A DNA stretch of 64,000 nucleotides from a bacterium. Lineage in GTDB: Bacteria; Electryoneota; JAOADG01. The number at the start of each line of letters is the position of its first letter. Position 1 is the stretch's first letter. Below are positions 1-10,200 of this stretch, piece by piece. A model generated the notes under the pieces. The model did not search any database. It was given only the letters and a program-made list of their open reading frames with translations, and was not told where the DNA came from. Made by a program: the position numbers and the translations under genes. The DNA is taken from positions 55,836 to 119,835 of the forward strand of contig JAOADG010000012.1 of the NCBI GenBank assembly GCA_026417415.1. Reading direction: 5' to 3'.

Positions 1-1105
1 ATTGGCAATTGGTGTATCGCGAAGAGTGGTTGATTTTCGCGAACGGAAGAGATTAAAAAGTTTAGCATCTGAGTTAAGGCCTGAAGGTTGTGGATTAATC
101 ATAAGAACGGTAGCTGAAAATAAGCCAGAAGATTTGATTCGTAAAGACGTTGAATCGCTCCATAAGTTTTGGAAAATGATTGAAGCAAAGGCCAATCATT
201 CAACCCCACCAACACTCATTTACAAAGATGTATCGGTTTCTGATTCCGTTATTCGAGATTTGTTTACTTCGGATATCGATCGGTTTGTGGTAGATAGTAA
301 AGCTTTGTATCGCCAAACGGAGGAATACTTACGTAACGTCGCACCAAATTTATTGGATAGGTTAAGTTTATATACCGGGAAGGTGCCTATTTTTGATGCT
401 TATCGGATAGAAGCAGAAATTGAAAAATCACTTATGAGAAAAGTGTGGTTAAAAGGTGGTGGATACATCATCATTGATCACACAGAAGCATTGATCACAA
501 TAGATGTCAATAGTGGAAAATTTGTTGGAAAAAAGAATCACGAAGAAAATAGTTTACAAGTCAACATTCAAGCAGCAAGAGAAATTTGTCGTCAATTAAG
601 GTTAAGAGATATTGGTGGACAGATAGTGATAGATTTTATAGATATGAATGATGAAAGAAATAAAAGAAAAGTTGAAGAAGAAATGAGACGTGAGTTAAAA
701 CGTGATCGTGCAAAAACAGATTTTGAACCGATTAGTCGTTTTGGATTGATGCAAATGACCCGACAACGGATAAAGCCCTCTTTAATTTTTACCTACAATC
801 AACCTTGTCCAATGTGTGAGGGGTCTGGGCTTATTGCTTCCAAGGAAACAGTGGTCATTCAAATTGATCGTTGGTTAAAGCGATTTCGTGCAACATCAAA
901 AGAATTAAGATTAAAAATCACTGTCCATCCAGACATCTATGGATTTTTAACAGGGGGAATAAAAAGCCAAATCAATCAAATGATGTGGCATCACAAAATC
1001 TTTATTACCTTAGTTGCGGATGCTACATTAAAAATTCACCAATTTCAAGTATATAGTTACAAACAAAAAAGAGATATCACTGAAGATTTCTTACAATCGG
1101 TGTGA
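1..1105 (+). CDS. rng: Ribonuclease E/G family endoribonuclease, 5'-truncated by the window edge
   Basis: This is the C-terminal part of an RNase G/E, the single-strand-specific endoribonuclease of rRNA maturation and mRNA decay. The reading frame is open to the left edge, so the N-terminal S1 RNA-binding domain lies outside the window and the apparent TTG at base 2 is not a real start. Visible signatures are the DNase I-like catalytic core with the two metal-binding aspartates in IDVNSG (about residue 168 of the visible part) and DFIDM (about 211), the stretch ISRFGLMQMTRQR, and the CPMC zinc-link motif (about 269-272) that joins subunits in the family. The protein ends shortly after the small domain without the long scaffold tail of enterobacterial RNase E, so it is RNase G-like in length. 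A weak hairpin follows the stop. Confidence 0.93.
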   Translation, partial: LAIGVSRRVVDFRERKRLKSLASELRPEGCGLIIRTVAENKPEDLIRKDVESLHKFWKMIEAKANHSTPPTLIYKDVSVSDSVIRDLFTSDIDRFVVDSKALYRQTEEYLRNVAPNLLDRLSLYTGKVPIFDAYRIEAEIEKSLMRKVWLKGGGYIIIDHTEALITIDVNSGKFVGKKNHEENSLQVNIQAAREICRQLRLRDIGGQIVIDFIDMNDERNKRKVEEEMRRELKRDRAKTDFEPISRFGLMQMTRQRIKPSLIFTYNQPCPMCEGSGLIASKETVVIQIDRWLKRFRATSKELRLKITVHPDIYGFLTGGIKSQINQMMWHHKIFITLVADATLKIHQFQVYSYKQKRDITEDFLQSV

Positions 1106-1128
1106 TATTATCAAATCATAGACAATAG

Positions 1129-1153
1129 CCATAAAACAATAGCAGTTTTATGG
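1129..1153 (+). terminator. Possible hairpin terminator after the RNase G gene
   Basis: A perfect 9-bp stem CCATAAAAC/GTTTTATGG with a 7-base loop follows the RNase stop by 23 bases. It is AT-rich and only three T residues follow, so it would be a weak intrinsic terminator at best. Confidence 0.35.
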
Positions 1154-1196
1154 TTTACAATATACATTAGTTCATAGATTTCTAAGGAGGCGGTTT

Positions 1197-3548
1197 ATGA
1201 AAAAAGAAAGGTTGATCCTTTTCATCCTCTTTTGTTTGATCTATTCTTTAGGGGTTTCCGCTGAATTTGAATTATCACAAAATGTTCCTGTAAATGCAAT
1301 TCGTAACCTTGAAATACAATATCTTCCCAATCCCATAGATGAAACGAATGACACTTTATTATACCATTGGAATTTTACTACTCCTTCTGGTTGGACTTTT
1401 TACGATGCATCCAACTTACCTCCTTATTGGCATCCCGATACCGTTCCGGGACGTGGAAATGACAGTGCTTGGTGGTGTGGTACCAGAGAGTTTAGAGGAT
1501 ATGGAAACTACTGGAATCAAGTAGTACAAACTCCGATGTTGGATCTTAGCGCGACCACCAATCCTATTTTAGCATGCAAACTTTGGGTATCCGTAGAAAA
1601 CGGAAATTATGATGGTGTGACCTTATGGATTTCTACAAACGGAGGAAATTCATTTTCGGTGATAAACAATGTGAATCCGCCATACAATGCCAATAATCTA
1701 AATGCAGCATCAAGTTTGGTATGGAACTATGGAAACAATATTCCCGGTTATTCAGGTGAGACGTATGGATATCGTGTAGTCACTGCAAACTTAGTTAACT
1801 TCCGACAAGATTCGGTTATTGTACGATGGACCTTACTATCCGATCGTGCAATATCCTCAGAAACCAGAGATACCATGCGAGGCGCGTACTTAGATTCAAT
1901 CCGAATTTCCGATGGTGCAAACTTGTTGTTTGTAGATGATGGAAATCAAATGAATGCAAATAGTTTACAGCCGATACCGACGTGGGGTTTCGGTGTCTAT
2001 TGGACCTGGTCAAATGCACAATATGTTTCTGCACCTACAGCAGCCAACTGTGATGATGATATGCCCAATCAAGCAAGTTGTCTTGTGAGTCCACCCATTC
2101 AATTACCAAATATGGCAACGTATTTTCGGTTTCAAGTAAGATGTGATATGCCTGATTCTACTCATGCTGGAAGTAATTATCTAAGGGATTACTATCGTGT
2201 AGAACTGATGGGTCCTGATTCGGTTTGGAGATGGGTAATTTCTGATTATTCAAGAGGTGGTTATGGTTATCCCAATTGGTATGACTACGGACCGGGTTCG
2301 CCTTACAATGGTAACCTACAATTGAATCTTTCTGCTTATGCTGGTCAAACAATTAGATTAAGATGGAAAGCAATTACTGATTACGACAACAATCCAAGTG
2401 GTACAGGATTATGGATTGATGATGTACGCATTTATGGTACCGATGCACCTTTATATCAACTGATGCCATTGGAATTGAGAATTCCTTTTCCTACCACTTT
2501 AGGAAGAGATTTAACACAAACTCCATTTGTACGTATTAAAAATATCGGAGCAGGAAATCTTACTAACCTTCAATGGGCACTCCGTTTAGATAATGAGCAA
2601 TTTATCCAACAACCACCAATACCACTTTTACAAGCAGATAGTATTCGTTCTTATTCATTCAACTTAGAATTAGATACTGTTCGTTCATTTTATCCGGCTG
2701 TACGATTTATTCTTCCTAATGATTCAGTTGTATTTCAAGAATATGATGAAGTAATTATTCGGTCTCCGAACTATTATGAATTGGGTTATGATACAAGACA
2801 TTTTTGGATTGGAGATACTATGCCCAGTGGACGAAGTATCGCTGTTCGTTTTCAACCCTCTTCAGAAAACTTCCTTGGAAACTTTAATGTGGTTCAGGCA
2901 CGATTTGCTACAATGGGGGATCAAAGTGGAGCAGTGCATTTGAAAATTATGTCTGCTTCTGGAGCAAGACCCGGTTCTACTTTATTAGACACCATTGTTG
3001 TATGTACTCCAGGAAATCCAAATCGTGCCAAGTGGTATGAGTTTAATGTAGAAGGAAGACCTGAGGGAATGAATCGATCGGGTGTAATTTGGGTAGTATT
3101 AGATAGAGTTGCAGGTCAACCGTTACCGTTATTTGCTTGTGATACTATTACCTATGGAATTCAGAAAACGTATACTTGGCTTGGTGGAACTTCCACACCA
3201 TCCCAACACAATCGTGATGTTGCAGTCAGATTAGTGATCCAATGGCCATACAACGATGTGAATTCAAATGTAGAAAATATACTTCCCAATACATTTCAGA
3301 TATCTACGTATCCTAATCCAATGAATTCTATAACCAATTGTGTACTCACTCTTCCGAAGTCAGATGAAGTAAACATGAATGTATATTCAATAGATGGAAG
3401 AAAGGTGGATCAATTGTTCAAAGGTAAGTTACATGCAGGGAAACACACTTTTCAATGGAATGCGTTCAAGCAAACAAGTGGAATGTATTTTATCGTTGCA
3501 ACGAATTCTCACGAGATGAGAGTATCCAAATTGATTTTACTGAAATAA
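1197..3548 (+). CDS. Secreted protein with Por/type IX-type C-terminal sorting domain
   Basis: A 783-residue exported protein. It begins with a signal peptide (MKKERLILFILFCLIYSLGVSA, cut near residue 22) preceded by a strong AAGGAGG ribosome-binding site. The body (about 40-430) contains two beta-rich segments with WWCG and GLWIDDVRIYG motifs resembling the jelly-roll/MAM-like modules of immune-inhibitor-A-type proteins. A second beta-rich region follows. The last 85 residues (starting near STYPNPMN and containing NVYSIDGRKV, GMYFIVA and a terminal KLILLK) form a typical TIGR04183-like sorting domain, which in FCB-group bacteria directs export through the type IX system and cell-surface anchoring. 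No protease catalytic motif was found, so its activity is unknown. It is followed 14 bases later by the DUF3467 gene. Confidence 0.85.
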   Translation: MKKERLILFILFCLIYSLGVSAEFELSQNVPVNAIRNLEIQYLPNPIDETNDTLLYHWNFTTPSGWTFYDASNLPPYWHPDTVPGRGNDSAWWCGTREFRGYGNYWNQVVQTPMLDLSATTNPILACKLWVSVENGNYDGVTLWISTNGGNSFSVINNVNPPYNANNLNAASSLVWNYGNNIPGYSGETYGYRVVTANLVNFRQDSVIVRWTLLSDRAISSETRDTMRGAYLDSIRISDGANLLFVDDGNQMNANSLQPIPTWGFGVYWTWSNAQYVSAPTAANCDDDMPNQASCLVSPPIQLPNMATYFRFQVRCDMPDSTHAGSNYLRDYYRVELMGPDSVWRWVISDYSRGGYGYPNWYDYGPGSPYNGNLQLNLSAYAGQTIRLRWKAITDYDNNPSGTGLWIDDVRIYGTDAPLYQLMPLELRIPFPTTLGRDLTQTPFVRIKNIGAGNLTNLQWALRLDNEQFIQQPPIPLLQADSIRSYSFNLELDTVRSFYPAVRFILPNDSVVFQEYDEVIIRSPNYYELGYDTRHFWIGDTMPSGRSIAVRFQPSSENFLGNFNVVQARFATMGDQSGAVHLKIMSASGARPGSTLLDTIVVCTPGNPNRAKWYEFNVEGRPEGMNRSGVIWVVLDRVAGQPLPLFACDTITYGIQKTYTWLGGTSTPSQHNRDVAVRLVIQWPYNDVNSNVENILPNTFQISTYPNPMNSITNCVLTLPKSDEVNMNVYSIDGRKVDQLFKGKLHAGKHTFQWNAFKQTSGMYFIVATNSHEMRVSKLILLK

Positions 3549-3562
3549 AAGAAAGGATCTTT

Positions 3563-3877
3563 ATGTCAACCAATATTCCAACCCCTCCACAAGGACAAAT
3601 TACTATTGAATTAGATGAAACTACAGGTCAAGGCATCTATTCCAATCTGGTTTTAATTGTTCACTCCAATGCTGAGTTTGTGCTTGACTTTACAAAAGTT
3701 TTACCGGGATTACCAAAAGCAAAGGTGCAATCAAGAGTGATTCTTGCGCCACCACATGCGAAGGCACTTCTTAATGCGTTAAAAGAAAATATTCAAAAGT
3801 ATGAAGAACAATTTGGTGAGATTACTTTACCCGGAGCACCAAACGATAAGCAATTTGGATTCAAAGTGAACCAGTGA
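3563..3877 (+). CDS. DUF3467 family small protein
   Basis: A 104-residue cytoplasmic protein of the DUF3467 family, recognised by YSNLVLIVHSNAEFVLDFTKVLPG, the region PKAKVQSRVILAPPHAKALL and the helical segment ALKENIQKYEEQFG. Family members are small, soluble, widespread in diderm bacteria and functionally unassigned. The start was set at the ATG at 3563, which follows GAAAGGATC, rather than at an in-frame ATG 108 bases upstream that lies inside the preceding gene. The ATG lies 14 bases after the sorting-domain gene, so the two are probably cotranscribed. Terminal residues are FGFKVNQ. Confidence 0.85.
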   Translation: MSTNIPTPPQGQITIELDETTGQGIYSNLVLIVHSNAEFVLDFTKVLPGLPKAKVQSRVILAPPHAKALLNALKENIQKYEEQFGEITLPGAPNDKQFGFKVNQ

Positions 3878-3907
3878 ACGTGACGAATGGATAATCATTT
3901 GAATAGA

Positions 3908-4828
3908 TTATCGTAATCCAAACATCGCACGTAAGATATACCCTGCAATAGCAGGGTTTTCTTTTAATCTGCGTATGCTATAAGCATACCATTTTTCTCC
4001 AAATGGAACATACATTCGGAGTGGATGTCCTTGCTGAACAATTCTATCTCCTAATTCAGGCAAAACGCCTAACAACATCTGGAATTCATATTTTTCTTTA
4101 GGGATGGATCGTTTTTCTATTTGTTGAATTGAGTAACGGATTAATACTTCATCGTGAGTAGCAATTCCTACAGAAATATCGTGATCTAAAAGTGAATCAA
4201 GACAGCGTTTGAAATTGGTTCTAATTTCTTCTCGCCCTTTATAAGCAATGCTCTCTGGTTCTACGTAAATTCCTTTACAAAGTCGAATATGTTTTCCAGC
4301 ATCGGCTAGTGTATGACTCATTAAAGAGGAAAGGTTTTCAATGTCATTGAGTGTTCTACGAAGGTATGCTTGCAATACTACCCCCACATTGGTAAAACCA
4401 CTAGCACGCAATTGTCTATAAAGTTCTAGTGTGGAATCAGTATAAGGAGAATCTTCCATATCAATTCTAACAAAAGTATTTTTTTCCCGTGCTGAAGTTA
4501 ACAACTTTTGGTAGATATGAAAGGCGTGTTGAAAATCAATACCTAAACCCATTTGGGTTGGTTTAACGGAGACATTTCCTTGAAGTTGTTCAAATTGAAT
4601 TGCTTCTAAAACGCGCAAATATTCTTCGGCTGCAGCATCTGCTTCGGTCAAATCTTGGATGTGTTCACCAAGCACATCAATGGTTACTTGACGACCTTTT
4701 GAATTTTGTTGTTTACTTTCACGGATGGCATCTTCTAATCTGGGTCCAGCGATATAGCGTTTTGCAACAGCATAAACAAGGGATTTAGGGAGTAAAGGGA
4801 GCATTTTAACAACCAATGAATTTAGCAT
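3908..4828 (-). CDS. Monofunctional proline dehydrogenase (FAD)
   Basis: A 306-residue TIM-barrel flavoenzyme oxidising L-proline to delta-1-pyrroline-5-carboxylate and passing electrons to the quinone pool at the membrane. Diagnostic segments are VRIDMEDSPYTD (about residues 120-131), VGVVLQAYLRRT, RLCKGIYVEPESIAYKG and the C-terminal FGEKWYAYSIRRLKENP, whose paired arginines bind the substrate carboxylate in the Thermus/Deinococcus-type monofunctional enzymes. Length matches that class and there is no fused P5C dehydrogenase or DNA-binding domain. The gene converges on the DUF3467 gene and its 3' end contains a plus-strand hairpin with a T-run. No P5C dehydrogenase gene is in the window. 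Confidence 0.93.
   Translation of the reverse strand: MLNSLVVKMLPLLPKSLVYAVAKRYIAGPRLEDAIRESKQQNSKGRQVTIDVLGEHIQDLTEADAAAEEYLRVLEAIQFEQLQGNVSVKPTQMGLGIDFQHAFHIYQKLLTSAREKNTFVRIDMEDSPYTDSTLELYRQLRASGFTNVGVVLQAYLRRTLNDIENLSSLMSHTLADAGKHIRLCKGIYVEPESIAYKGREEIRTNFKRCLDSLLDHDISVGIATHDEVLIRYSIQQIEKRSIPKEKYEFQMLLGVLPELGDRIVQQGHPLRMYVPFGEKWYAYSIRRLKENPAIAGYILRAMFGLR
3941..3965 (+). terminator. Plus-strand intrinsic terminator inside the 3' end of the convergent proline dehydrogenase gene
   Basis: CCCTGC-AATA-GCAGGG followed by TTTTCTTTT. It stands 63 bases after the DUF3467 stop, so it could end plus-strand transcription of the 1197-3877 unit although it lies inside codons of the opposing gene. The stem is only 6 bp. 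Confidence 0.45.
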
Positions 4829-5543
4829 TTATCCTCCAAGGTGATTCCATCGGTATTCGGTAAGATCATAGAAGAATTGCATATTGTGGATTGAAATGTG
4901 TGGGTGCTGGTTAATCAATACGTTCCAAGTAAAATATGCAAATTTTAATCAAACGAAGCAAAAAGCATTGATTCCATAGATATACAATGCAAAGAATGAG
5001 TCAATCACTTTTATTAAAAGGATAGCGAAGTGAATGTTGACAGTAGATTGCAAGGAGAAGATGAAAAAGTAACTCTTAACTAAGTATGTAAAAACTCAAA
5101 AACAAAAAATCTTTTCACACGGATCATTCATTGATTGTTGGTTGGCGACAGCATCAACAAAAGAACTTCAAAAAACTGTGCAACAACGATTTTCAAGTGC
5201 CGTGATACTGAAAAGCATCCTATTGGAAAGCGCAAGCAAATTATCATGATCAGTTGCATTAAAAACTCTTTTTGAATAACTGCTCAAAGTTTAACAAGGA
5301 TTACTTTTCAATTTTCGGATTTCTTCAAAATCTCTGTGAGTAAAACTCTTTGAGGTATTCTATCCCTCTAAGAGTATTTCACCCCATTTCTCCTTTTTCA
5401 AACGATTTTTCAAACGATGAATTTTGATTCAAACGGAGATTTTACTCGTTTTAAACAATTCTTTCACTGCAATTCAAACGATAGGGTGTCATCTTGTAAG
5501 CGAAATAGGTTGAAAAAGACCTAATCAGCAAAAGGAGAAAAAC
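4829..5543 (+). other. 715-bp intergenic region upstream of the exopolysaccharide operon
   Basis: No open frame longer than about a dozen codons with a start and ribosome-binding site was found on either strand, and no tRNA or structured RNA was recognised. The region is AT-rich and separates divergent genes. Its right half carries short repeated words: AAACTCTTT twice (near 5264 and 5343), a CTCAAAG/CTTTGAG inverted pair, and a cluster of TTCAAACGAT repeats. It probably contains the control region of the large operon starting at 5544. Confidence 0.6.
5397..5482 (+). repeat. Cluster of TTCAAACGAT direct repeats
   Basis: Three exact copies of TTCAAACGAT at 5397-5406, 5409-5418 and 5473-5482 and a variant TTCAAACGGA at 5428-5437. 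The first two are spaced 12 bases start to start. The cluster ends about 60 bases before the start codon of the operon's first gene. Iterated words in this position suggest binding sites for a regulator, although no operator family was recognised. Confidence 0.5.
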
Positions 5544-7229
5544 ATGATTTATTCAAGAATTAGTTCCGGGTTAGAATTCCTTGATGCGACCTATGGTGGA
5601 TTGTACTCCAATCGGAGTTATTTGTTAAGAGGACCCTCGCAATCAGGGAGAACTACTGCTGCACTTCAATTTTTATTGGCAGGGGTAGAAAACAATGAAG
5701 CCGGTATTCTCATTTCTAGCGATCGAATTGAGAATGTCATTTTGAAAGCAGAATCCGTTGGTTTGTCTTTAGAAAATTATTTAATGGACAATCGTTTGAT
5801 TTTAATGGAATATCCAAAAGACATTATCAACGGTCGTTTTCAATTGGGTGGGATAATCCATCTATTGGGAGAGATAGAAAGGTATATCAACAATTATGGA
5901 TGTAGCAGAATCGTTTTTGATACCATTATACCACTTCTATCTAAAGCGAGAGAACCTCATTTAACCAACTATGTGTATTCATTGATGAATTCTCTGGATG
6001 CGTTGCATGGTACGATATTGGTGACTTCGGGTGAACCAAACAGTCCGGTTGCTACCAGAATTACAGAGTTGTTAGAAGATGCAGTTGTCGGTTCATTTGT
6101 ATTGAGTTCAATTCCTTTAAGACAAGGAACGCAAAAGACCTTTTCTGTTCATAAAATGATTAATCCATTGTTTCCACCACAAACCTTCAAAATCAAATTT
6201 GAATATGGGACAGGAATTGTACTTGATGAATCTGGTATTGCTGCAGAAATGGGAAGCGAATCCCTGACTCATGTCAATATCCAAGAAATTCCTTTACATA
6301 TAGCAGTGTTAGATCGAGATGAAGACACACAATCTTATTTAGAAGATATCTTTGCAAAGGGTAGTCATGTGGTGTTGGTAGAGAGTGAAGAAGAGTTGTT
6401 ATCCCAACATTTGTTATTGGATTATGACGTGGTCTTAATAAACACCCGTTGTGCACCCAACTGGCATCAAATTGTTCCAGTGGTAAGAGAAGCAAACCCT
6501 AAACAACCAATTTATATCATTTCTGAAAGTCGCGTAGGATCAATTAGTTATCAAGCGGTCAAACAAATTGGTGCAGATGGATTGTTTTATAAACCGATGG
6601 CAAAGCAAGATGTATTAAAGGCGATTGAAAAAGCATTCCGCACTTATGGAATTTTGGATGATATCATTGAGAAGCGCTTGCGTTCACCATTAACCAATAT
6701 GCCGGTTGATTTTGAATCTCCTGCGATAATGGGCGATCAAGTCGTAGTAGAGCAAACAACCAAAACAGGAAATTTAATTACCTTAGCCGTTTTCAAAGAG
6801 CAAGTCCAACTCCAAATTTTGAAAAGCAATCAAGGTTCCTACAAATCCTCTTTTGCTTTAGTTTCCTTCCGAATGATTAGTACACCCGAAATTACCAAAT
6901 TGCCAAATCTACCGTTGGGATTAGAACTAGTGAAAAAGGTGGCTAATATCATCAGTGTTTCTTTAAGAGGTGCAAATGATCGTGCATGTAGAAGTATGGA
7001 CAAAGTGATTGTTTTGCTTGAAGATTGTGATAAAGAAGGAGCAGAAGCATTTGTAAAGCGAGTGTTCCATGAAATGAAATCAGAGATTCAAGCCAAACTT
7101 AATATCCAAATTGGTAAACATCTGATGATTTCTAATGCGATTGCTATTTATCCAAAAGACGGGTCAGATGTGCAAACGCTGATTTCCCACGTGACAGATC
7201 ATTCCAGAAACTTTAAACTGATTAACTAA
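5544..7229 (+). CDS. KaiC-like ATPase / receiver / GGDEF-like regulator with degenerate active sites
   Basis: A 561-residue cytoplasmic protein that opens the putative exopolysaccharide operon. Residues 1-235 form a KaiC/RAD55-type RecA-fold domain. Its Walker A is GPSQSGRTT, with Arg36 where the family has Lys, and Walker B IVFD ends at Asp126. Residues 250-365 form a CheY-like receiver: the acidic pocket (D257, D259) and Lys350 are kept, but the phospho-acceptor position in DVVLIN is Asn300. Residues 430-545 follow the pattern of a GGDEF domain (VSFRM, LVKKVANII, VIVLLEDCDKEGAEAFVKRV), yet RSMDK (483-487) replaces the signature loop. Catalysis and phosphorylation therefore look lost, and a ligand-binding or scaffold role is inferred. 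The start has a good AAAGGAG site, and the next gene follows after 10 bases. Confidence 0.75.
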   Translation: MIYSRISSGLEFLDATYGGLYSNRSYLLRGPSQSGRTTAALQFLLAGVENNEAGILISSDRIENVILKAESVGLSLENYLMDNRLILMEYPKDIINGRFQLGGIIHLLGEIERYINNYGCSRIVFDTIIPLLSKAREPHLTNYVYSLMNSLDALHGTILVTSGEPNSPVATRITELLEDAVVGSFVLSSIPLRQGTQKTFSVHKMINPLFPPQTFKIKFEYGTGIVLDESGIAAEMGSESLTHVNIQEIPLHIAVLDRDEDTQSYLEDIFAKGSHVVLVESEEELLSQHLLLDYDVVLINTRCAPNWHQIVPVVREANPKQPIYIISESRVGSISYQAVKQIGADGLFYKPMAKQDVLKAIEKAFRTYGILDDIIEKRLRSPLTNMPVDFESPAIMGDQVVVEQTTKTGNLITLAVFKEQVQLQILKSNQGSYKSSFALVSFRMISTPEITKLPNLPLGLELVKKVANIISVSLRGANDRACRSMDKVIVLLEDCDKEGAEAFVKRVFHEMKSEIQAKLNIQIGKHLMISNAIAIYPKDGSDVQTLISHVTDHSRNFKLIN

Positions 7230-7239
7230 AGGTAATTTT

Positions 7240-10200
7240 ATGCGCTCGTGGATAGTCGTGTTCATAATAGGTATCGGATTGGCTTCAATCGTTAAAGCAG
7301 AAAGCCCTGAAGACATCCTATACAATGCAAAACAATTGAGATATGAAGGCATCTTAATCGAATCCGCATCGTTGTATGAAAAGTATCTTTTGCAAAATCC
7401 CAATGATGTTGAAGTCCGTTTTGAGTTCATTGAGTTACTGGAAATGTTAAAACAGAAAGAAAAAGTCATTGCACAGGTAAGAATACTTCGTAAGCAAGTT
7501 CCCAATGATCCACGGTTGGAAAAGTATTCAGAATTGCTGATTAGTACGAAAAAGGAAGCAATTGAGTCCAAGGTGAAAGAATTTGAAAACTATGTGAGCA
7601 GCCCTAATCCAAATCCGAAAACAGTTCTTGACTATGCACGATACTGCGCAAGTAGCGGATTGGTTGTAAGAGCATTTGAATTGTACCAACAATATTTGAG
7701 ATTAAGACCAAACGATGATCGGATAAAACTTGAGTTTGCGCAACATTTGGGTTGGAACAATCGTTTCTCTGAATCGGAAGAGTGGTTAAATGAAATCCTA
7801 AAAAACAATCCCAATAACGTTGAGGCGAGAATGTTTTTGGCAGACATTAAGTACTGGCAAGGTTTTGATGATGATGCTTTACGTCAATATGAAACTGTCC
7901 TCAAAATTGCACCGAAAAATAACCGCGCTCTTGATGCAATAACGAGAATTAAAAAATCAAGCGGCTATCAAGAGAGAAAGTTGATTGCTGAAGCAAAAAA
8001 TAATCCTGAAGGACAAGCATTAATTTCTTTAGCAAAATTCTATTACTCAGTGGATCGCTTTTACGAAGCAGATTCTTTACTAAAGTTACGTCTCCAAAGA
8101 ATTCCAGATGATCGTGAAGCAAAAAAATTGTACAACGAAATGCAGGAAAATAGAAAGGTATTTTTTCAAAGGAAGATCAAAGATTTAGAAAATGCACTAA
8201 TTCAAAATCCTAACGATGCTTCCACCATTTTACAACTGGCAAGATTACACAGTGCAAACGCAAATTTCTCAAGAGCGATAGAACTCTACGACAAGTATCT
8301 TTCAATTACAGGTGATGATTTCAATATACAACTAGAACGAGCGAATGTATTGAATTGGAATGGAGATTATGCAAATGCAATTCAAGAATACCTCGATGTA
8401 TTGTCCCACCAACCGGATAATCGTAGTGCAAAAGTTGGTTTAGCATTTGCACAATTGTACCTAAACCAAAATTTAGAGGAAGTAGAATCATTATTCCAAG
8501 ATGAATTAAAACAAAATCCCAAAGATTTAGAAGTAAAACTCGGTTATGCAGAAGTGTTGTATAAACAAGGAAAGTTTGATCAAGCAAGAAAGATGTTCAA
8601 AGAGATCGTTGAAGTAGATACTGCAAATGTAACAGCAAAAAAAGCATTACTTGCAATGGATACGGATCTATCGCCTATGATTTATCAAGCAGAAAATGTA
8701 GTTCGATCCAATCCATCGGACCTACAAGCCAAAAAGCGTTTATTAGGTTTGTACTTGGATGTTCATCGCTTTTTTGAAGCGGAAATTTTGCTCAATGAAT
8801 TACTGAAAAATTCACCCAATGATCCATACTTAAAATCCATGCAAAATGAAATTAATCAGTATAAAAAATCGTACGCCTTAGATGAGTTGAAGAATATAAA
8901 ACTCCAAATTCAGTTATATCCAAACGATACATCCTATAGAATAAAGTATGCCCAGTTGTTGACTTTGGCAGGAAATTTCAAAGAAGCATCAGAACAGTAC
9001 CGTTTATTAATTGAACGTGAACCGAATAATCCTCAACATTACCTACAGTTAGGTGAAATTTACATTGCACAAAAAAAATTAAATGAAGCGCAATGGGTGT
9101 ATCAAGGTTTAATTGAAAGATTTCCAACGAATACGGACTATCGTGCAAAGTATGCACAACTCTTGGCATGGGATGGAAAAAACGACGCTGCATTGGTGGA
9201 ATATGAGCAAACATTAGCGATGAATCCAAACTCTGTAACAGCATTAGTCGGTTTAGCCAATACATACAAATGGCGTGGGGATAGTTACAATGCGTACGAA
9301 TACTACCAAAAGGCCTTGGCGATTGATCCACAAAATACTGAAGCAATCAATGGACTCAAATCTTTACGAAATGTATTTATTCAAGGGTTGCAAACCTATG
9401 CAAGAGGGCTTCACGACAATAATGGATATCGTTACAATGAATACGGTTCTGAATTCATCGCACACATCTCGATCAATACCCAAGTGTCTATAGGAAGTGG
9501 TTCAATAAACTTTTCACAAGATGGTTTTAGAGAATTGGGATGGTCTATCAATTCTAAGCTTAAATACAATTTTAGCCGATTTACATCGGCGTCTGTTGAA
9601 TCCAAGTTTTTCCAATTTAAAAACCGATACACCAATTCCTTAGCAGTAAATCTTATGCATGATTTTTCTGGAATAAACGAACTCAAAGGTTTAACCATTC
9701 ACTTACTTTACAACTATGGAGATGCTGTATTTGAACTCGGTTCACTGCAAAATTTACAAACTTGGACTGAAAAATTGATCACAGAAAAAATATCAAGTCA
9801 TATCGTTTACCAAATGGACACATCCACTACCTTAGAAGGTAAAGTAGATTACATTTCAATTTCTGATAGGAACTCTCGTACTGATCTATGGTCTGAAATT
9901 GGTTACAAAATTAGTCCGATCTTAACGATCGGTGGAAGGTACGATTGGGTCTCCTCACCTGATACTGGTAAAATAGGTGGATATTGGGCGCCTAAAAACT
10001 ATGCATCAATTACTGGTTGGATAAAACTGGCAAATCAACTGGATAGGTTCAATTACGAAGTGAAATTGAATTTGGGTCAAGTGATGAATACAAAAAATAC
10101 TATAAGCACAACTCAAGCAAAACTTGGTTACAAAATGGTAGAATGGTTAACAACAGATTTTTCTTATTTCCATCTTCGAACGATACGATTGGATGGAAAG

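Noticed and set aside
3455-3562. N-terminal extension of the DUF3467 gene from an upstream in-frame ATG
   Set aside because: It lies inside the sorting-domain gene, and a ribosome-binding site precedes the internal ATG at 3563; the remaining 104 residues match family length.
5544-7229. Circadian clock KaiC
   Set aside because: Only one RecA-fold domain with an altered Walker A, no second KaiC domain and no kaiA or kaiB nearby.
8978-9346. 122-codon minus-strand frame inside the TPR-barrel gene
   Set aside because: Antisense shadow of repetitive TPR codons with no start signals.
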